Part shown: in pieces, positions 5,525-8,213 of the stretch
How the letters are laid out: the number at the start of each line of letters is the position of its first letter
Position numbering within the stretch: the stretch's first letter is position 1
NCBI GenBank assembly: GCA_003499325.1
Contig: DNIP01000046.1
Span: 1-8,213, forward strand
From: Oscillospiraceae bacterium
GTDB lineage: Bacteria > Bacillota > Clostridia > Oscillospirales > Acutalibacteraceae
Reading direction: 5' to 3'
DNA length: 8,213 nucleotides
Notes under the pieces: model-generated
What the model was told of the DNA's origin: nothing
Seen by the model: the letters and a program-made list of their open reading frames with translations, nothing else
The model's database searches: none
Translations under genes and position numbers: made by a program

Positions 5525-6301
5525 TTACTGCTTATAAACGGTCTTATCGAGCAGGTTTGCGACCCACGGGATCTTGCCGATCAGGGGCAGTTCCTTTCTC
5601 TTGCCGGTCGCCGCGTTGACGATACCGATGATCATCAGCACAAAGAAGAAGATACCGGCTAATCCGAACAAAACGGAGAACACCCTGTAAACCTCGCTGT
5701 GAACATAGACCGTGGGTCTGTAATAGCCGTAGGCATAGCTGATTTGACCCGGAAAGATCGCGTCGATGATCGCCATAAAGATTGCGCGGACGATACTGAA
5801 CGCCAGCTCAACCGCACACAGCGTTACACCCTGCTTGACGTGGAAGCGGGTATATTCGGAATCCTTTCTGGCAAACAGGGGGATCAGGAACAACAGACCC
5901 AGATAAGAGAACCACGCGATTCCCTTGTTCTTCATTACGTCCATATCCGGTGTGATATATGCCTGCGCAGGGGCGCCATAGCCCTGTTCGGGCGCTTGCT
6001 GATAGCCCTGCTGATACCCTTGCTGATAGGGTTGCTGATAGCCCTGCCGGGGAGGAGTCTGCTGATAATTCTGATAGCCCTGTTGGGGATTCGGCTGATA
6101 GTTCTGGTAGCTTTGCTGAGGGGGAATCTGCTGTGCGTCCTGAGGGGGTGTCTGCTGAACCTCCTGTTGGGGAGCTGCCTGCTGAGTATCCTGCTGGGGA
6201 ACTGCCTGCTGAGCGTTCTGCTCCTTGACAAACTTGCCGCAGTAGGGACAGGCGTTCGCGTTTTCGGGGAGCTGCTGACCGCAGTATCTGCAAAAAGCCA
6301 T
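5525..6301 (-). CDS. Zinc-ribbon, Gln/Tyr-rich, DUF4870-like membrane protein
   Basis: The 258-residue product has three parts. Residues 1-22 are a zinc ribbon (C4-x2-C7, C18-x2-C21). Residues 27-118 are a low-complexity Gln/Pro/Tyr linker: first QQ-x-PQQ units, then YQNYQ and QQGYQ units. Residues 124-258 are a membrane domain with segments near 127-144, 158-183 and 204-229. The motif YTRFHVKQGVTL (150-161) and the ending KRKELPLIGKIPW are typical of DUF4870-like proteins. Function is unknown in the family. AGG in GAGG, about seven bases before ATG, supports the start. It is divergent from the SPFH gene, whose product also has zinc ribbons and a Gln-rich linker, and the two may form a membrane complex. 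YdjG of B. subtilis has a related layout of zinc ribbons plus membrane segments; homology is not shown. Confidence 0.85.
   Translation of the reverse strand: MAFCRYCGQQLPENANACPYCGKFVKEQNAQQAVPQQDTQQAAPQQEVQQTPPQDAQQIPPQQSYQNYQPNPQQGYQNYQQTPPRQGYQQPYQQGYQQGYQQAPEQGYGAPAQAYITPDMDVMKNKGIAWFSYLGLLFLIPLFARKDSEYTRFHVKQGVTLCAVELAFSIVRAIFMAIIDAIFPGQISYAYGYYRPTVYVHSEVYRVFSVLFGLAGIFFFVLMIIGIVNAATGKRKELPLIGKIPWVANLLDKTVYKQ
5959..6214 (-). repeat. Degenerate tandem repeat coding a Gln/Tyr/Pro-rich linker
   Basis: Codons for residues about 30-115 repeat in units of 5-8 residues. The tightest part (residues 73-102) alternates QQGYQ, PYQQ and QGYQQ. On the plus strand this appears as recurring CTGATAGCCCTG-like blocks. 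It is likely disordered and prone to length change by slippage. Confidence 0.8.
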
Positions 6302-6353
6302 AGTATAACCTCGTTTCTGTTTTGTTTTCGTCGGATGACGGTTTACAAAACCT

Positions 6354-6382
6354 ATTATATTGGTAAAAACAGCCTAAGTCAA
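6354..6382 (-). promoter_or_regulatory. Sigma-A type promoter of the zinc-ribbon membrane protein gene
   Basis: On the minus strand TTGACT (6377-6382) and TATAAT (6354-6359) are separated by exactly 17 bp, near consensus. The start would be near 6347, giving a leader of about 45 bases. Confidence 0.8.
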
Positions 6383-6588
6383 CCTTGCATCCGATGTTTG
6401 GAACTCCCTATAAAGACGACTTTCTCAGTCGGGCTCGATTTGTCAGTATTCACAATGGCGGCTGAGGACTTCGGTGACGGTTTACAGCTGTTGATGAAAG
6501 TTGTCGTTTGTCGCCTTTGCCTAAAAACACCTTGGATTTTTTGTGAGATATCACGATAGCGGATCGGGGGTTCTTTGCGCCAGAGCAC
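6383..6588. other. Intergenic region between divergent promoters
   Basis: About 200 bases with no supported gene lie between the two promoters. TGACGGTTTACA occurs at 6475-6486 and also at 6336-6347, at the predicted start of the minus-strand transcript, each copy preceded by TCGG within one base. GTGA-GATA-TCAC (6543-6554) is a small inverted repeat. No tRNA or recognised RNA is visible. Confidence 0.4.
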
Positions 6589-6618
6589 TTGCAATCCTCC
6601 CCCTTTTTATTGTATAAT
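6589..6618 (+). promoter_or_regulatory. Promoter of the SPFH/zinc-ribbon gene
   Basis: TTGCAA (6589-6594) and TATAAT (6613-6618) are spaced 18 bp. The start would be near 6625. The leader contains a small hairpin, CGGATC (6638-6643) with GATCCG (6652-6657), before the GGAGGA ribosome site at 6680-6685. Confidence 0.65.
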
Positions 6619-6692
6619 GAATGTGTATGATATACTGCGGATCGATCCTGTGATCCGTCATCTACAAATACTACCATCCGGAGGAAATCATT

Positions 6693-8021
6693 ATGGGACT
6701 TATTAAAGCTGCTTTAGGCTCCGCAGGCGGAGTATTGGCAGACCAGTGGAAAGAATTCTTCGTATGTGACGCGATGCCCAAGACGGTGCTCGCGCGCAAA
6801 GGACAGAAAAAGACCTCCGCTCGCTCTTCGAACACCAAGGGCAGCGACAACGTCATCTCGGACGGCTCCGGCCTGGTCGTCGCCGACGGTCAGTGCGCCG
6901 TCATCACCGATCAGGGTGTTGTAGCCGAGATCTGCGCCGTACCCGGACAGTATACCTACAATTCCGCGACCGAGCCCTCCATCTTCACCGGCAAGTTCGG
7001 CGAATCGCTCAAGCGCACCTTTATGGAAATGGGCAAGCGCTTTACCTACGGCGGTGAACCGCCCAAGGATCAGCGCGTGTACTACTTCAACACCCTCGAG
7101 CTGATGGAGAATCCCTTCGGCACCGCTCAGCCCATCCCCTTCCGTGTAGTTGACAGCAAGATCGGTCTTGACATCGACACCTCCGTGCGCTGCAACGGCT
7201 ACTACAGCTACATCATCGACAACCCGATCATTTTCTATACCAAGGTCTGCGGTAACTTCGCGGGCGGCGACTATGAGCGCGCGGAGCTCGACCGTATGCT
7301 CAAGACCGAGTTCATCGGCTCTCTGCGCCCCGGCTTCGGCAAGCTGTCCGACCTCGAGATCCGTCCCAACCAGATCCCCAACCATGAGGAGGATCTGCTC
7401 AAAGCCCTCAACGAGATCCTCGACGAAAAATGGGGCAAGCTGCGCGGCTTGAAGCTTGTATCCCTCGCGTTCCAGAACGTCGATATCCCCGAGGAAGATC
7501 AGAAGATGATCAGAGAGCTCCAGCGCAACGCGGCGCTGCGCGATCCCAACATGGCGGCGGCTCACCTGGTCGGCGCCCAGGCACAGGCGATGCAGGACGC
7601 CGCCAACAACCAGAGCGGCGCAGTGGGCGCGTTCATGGGCATGGGCATGGCACAGGGCGCAGGCGGCGCCAATGCCGCAAGCCTGTTCCAGATGGGTCAG
7701 CAGCAGCAACAGCAGCAGGCGACTCAACCCGCTCCCGCGGCTCCGGCTCAGGGCGGTTGGACTTGTCCCTCCTGCGGCAAGCAGGCGGCAGGCAAGTTCT
7801 GCACCGAGTGCGGCACCAAGAAGCCCGAGGATAACGGCTGGACCTGCTCCTGCGGCGCGGTCAACAAGGGCAAGTTCTGCTCCAACTGCGGTGCAAAGAA
7901 GCCCGAGGGCGCACCGCTGTACAAGTGCGACAAGTGCGGCTGGGAGCCCGAGGATCCGCATCATCCGCCCAAGTTCTGCCCCGAGTGCGGCGACGTATTT
8001 GACGATAACGATAAGGCATAA
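6693..8021 (+). CDS. SPFH-domain protein with three C-terminal zinc ribbons (YdjI-like)
   Basis: A 442-residue protein of the SPFH type once labelled 'virion core protein'. Residues 1-22 (MGLIKAALGSAGGVLADQWK) form an amphipathic helix. The SPFH domain runs from about 23 to 275, with the central DIDTSVRCNGYYSYIIDNP segment and the LVSLAFQNVDIPEEDQ ending. Residues 285-353 are an Ala/Gly/Met/Gln-rich linker with seven Gln in a row (336-342). Three zinc ribbons follow: C358-x2-C361/C370-x2-C373, C385-x-C387/C396-x2-C399, and C412-x2-C415/C429-x2-C432. In B. subtilis the relative YdjI helps bring PspA to the membrane, so a role in membrane organisation or envelope stress is inferred. GGAGGA seven bases before ATG supports the start. 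It has its own promoter and is divergent from the zinc-ribbon membrane protein, a likely partner. Confidence 0.9.
   Translation: MGLIKAALGSAGGVLADQWKEFFVCDAMPKTVLARKGQKKTSARSSNTKGSDNVISDGSGLVVADGQCAVITDQGVVAEICAVPGQYTYNSATEPSIFTGKFGESLKRTFMEMGKRFTYGGEPPKDQRVYYFNTLELMENPFGTAQPIPFRVVDSKIGLDIDTSVRCNGYYSYIIDNPIIFYTKVCGNFAGGDYERAELDRMLKTEFIGSLRPGFGKLSDLEIRPNQIPNHEEDLLKALNEILDEKWGKLRGLKLVSLAFQNVDIPEEDQKMIRELQRNAALRDPNMAAAHLVGAQAQAMQDAANNQSGAVGAFMGMGMAQGAGGANAASLFQMGQQQQQQQATQPAPAAPAQGGWTCPSCGKQAAGKFCTECGTKKPEDNGWTCSCGAVNKGKFCSNCGAKKPEGAPLYKCDKCGWEPEDPHHPPKFCPECGDVFDDNDKA
7698..7718 (+). repeat. CAG/CAA tract coding seven Gln
   Basis: Seven consecutive Gln codons (six CAG, one CAA) code residues 336-342 in the linker of the SPFH protein, between the SPFH domain and the zinc ribbons. 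The near-pure CAG run can change length by slippage. Confidence 0.9.
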
Positions 8022-8028
8022 TCATTTG

Positions 8029-8096
8029 ACCGATACCGATTTGCAGGGGAGGATGCTCTGCCGAGCAACGCCTCTCCCGCAAGCTCGGTAATCGGT
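8029..8096 (+). ncRNA. Long imperfect stem-loop in the 3' region of the SPFH gene
   Basis: Starting eight bases after the stop codon, successive arms pair: 8029-8034 with 8091-8096, 8035-8039 with 8085-8089, TTGC 8041-8044 with 8079-8082, and GGGGAGG 8046-8052 with 8071-8078 (one bulge). The tip TGCTC 8054-8058 pairs with GAGCA 8063-8067. An alternative is CCGAGC (8061-8066) with GCTCGG (8083-8088). I do not recognise an RNA family. It may be a 3' stabiliser, a structured RNA or a dispersed repeat. Confidence 0.5.
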
Positions 8097-8102
8097 CTGT
8101 CA

Positions 8103-8131
8103 GAAAGGCTATAGTTCTCCTATAGCCTTTC
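8103..8131. terminator. Perfect 12-bp hairpin after the SPFH gene
   Basis: GAAAGGCTATAG (8103-8114) pairs perfectly with CTATAGCCTTTC (8120-8131) around loop TTCTC. The T run is inside the right arm and followed by CTTC, so it is a moderate plus-strand terminator. The left arm supplies only GAAA, so it could also work for a minus-strand gene entering from the right. Confidence 0.6.
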
Positions 8132-8213
8132 CTTCATCAGCAACCTATTTTCGGTCATCCTGAGGCACAGCCAACGGATCTTGTCTTAATCTTATACTAA
8201 GTATCCATTAAAC
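8132..8213. other. Window end, no gene seen
   Basis: The last 82 bases are AT-rich with no supported coding frame or RNA. They may be the promoter region of a gene beyond the window. Confidence 0.4.

Noticed and set aside
6542..6555. CRP/FNR-like site TGTGA-GATA-TCACG
   Set aside because: The half-sites are separated by 4 bases instead of 6 and no such regulator is expected from the context; kept only as an inverted repeat.
5699..6559. 286-codon open frame on the plus strand
   Set aside because: Runs through the repeat-coding tract of the zinc-ribbon membrane gene in antisense and across its promoter; the Leu/Ile-rich product reflects the Gln codons read backwards.
6714..7964. 416-codon open frame on the minus strand
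   Set aside because: It lies opposite the well-supported SPFH/zinc-ribbon gene and is a by-product of its GC-rich codon use; the product is a featureless Leu/Ala/Gly-rich sequence without domains.

Overview
The window looks like a chromosomal segment of an anaerobic, low-to-mid GC Gram-positive bacterium, most likely a gut Clostridia of the Oscillospirales/Ruminococcus type. Reasons: strong AGGAG-type ribosome binding sites, sigma-A style promoters, short intrinsic terminators, a Gram-positive style lipoprotein, and families (ApbE, TfoX N-terminal domain, zinc-ribbon/DUF4870-like, SPFH plus zinc ribbons) common in that group. This placement is inference; there is no rRNA or marker gene.

Region 1 (1-2160, plus strand, visibly GC-rich) holds the C-terminal part of an ApbE flavin transferase, a small two-segment membrane protein whose tail carries an exact 8-residue repeat, and a secreted lipoprotein esterase. 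The last two are only 12 bases apart and probably co-transcribed.

Region 2 (about 2200-4980, visibly AT-richer) looks like an accessory cassette. A TetR-type regulator (plus strand) is divergent from a large secreted protein with a long helical region and a beta-rich tail (minus strand). The region between them carries two promoters, a perfect 14-bp palindrome and a spaced repeat array that looks like an operator. Downstream of the regulator lie non-coding remnants and a perfect terminator with a competing upstream hairpin. A pair of 25-bp repeats (4986-5068) closes the region.

Region 3 (5100-8213) holds a TfoX N-terminal-domain protein and a divergent pair: a zinc-ribbon, Gln/Tyr-rich, three-segment membrane protein (minus) and an SPFH protein with a Gln-rich linker and three zinc ribbons (plus). 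The pair recalls the YdjG/YdjI partners of PspA in Bacillus subtilis and may act in envelope maintenance. A long branched stem-loop and a perfect 12-bp hairpin follow the SPFH gene.

The most interesting candidates are the TetR/secreted-protein divergon with its operator array, the paired Gln-rich zinc-ribbon proteins, and the structured RNA after the SPFH gene. Nothing here proves a new system. GC comparisons are by eye and no database search was possible.
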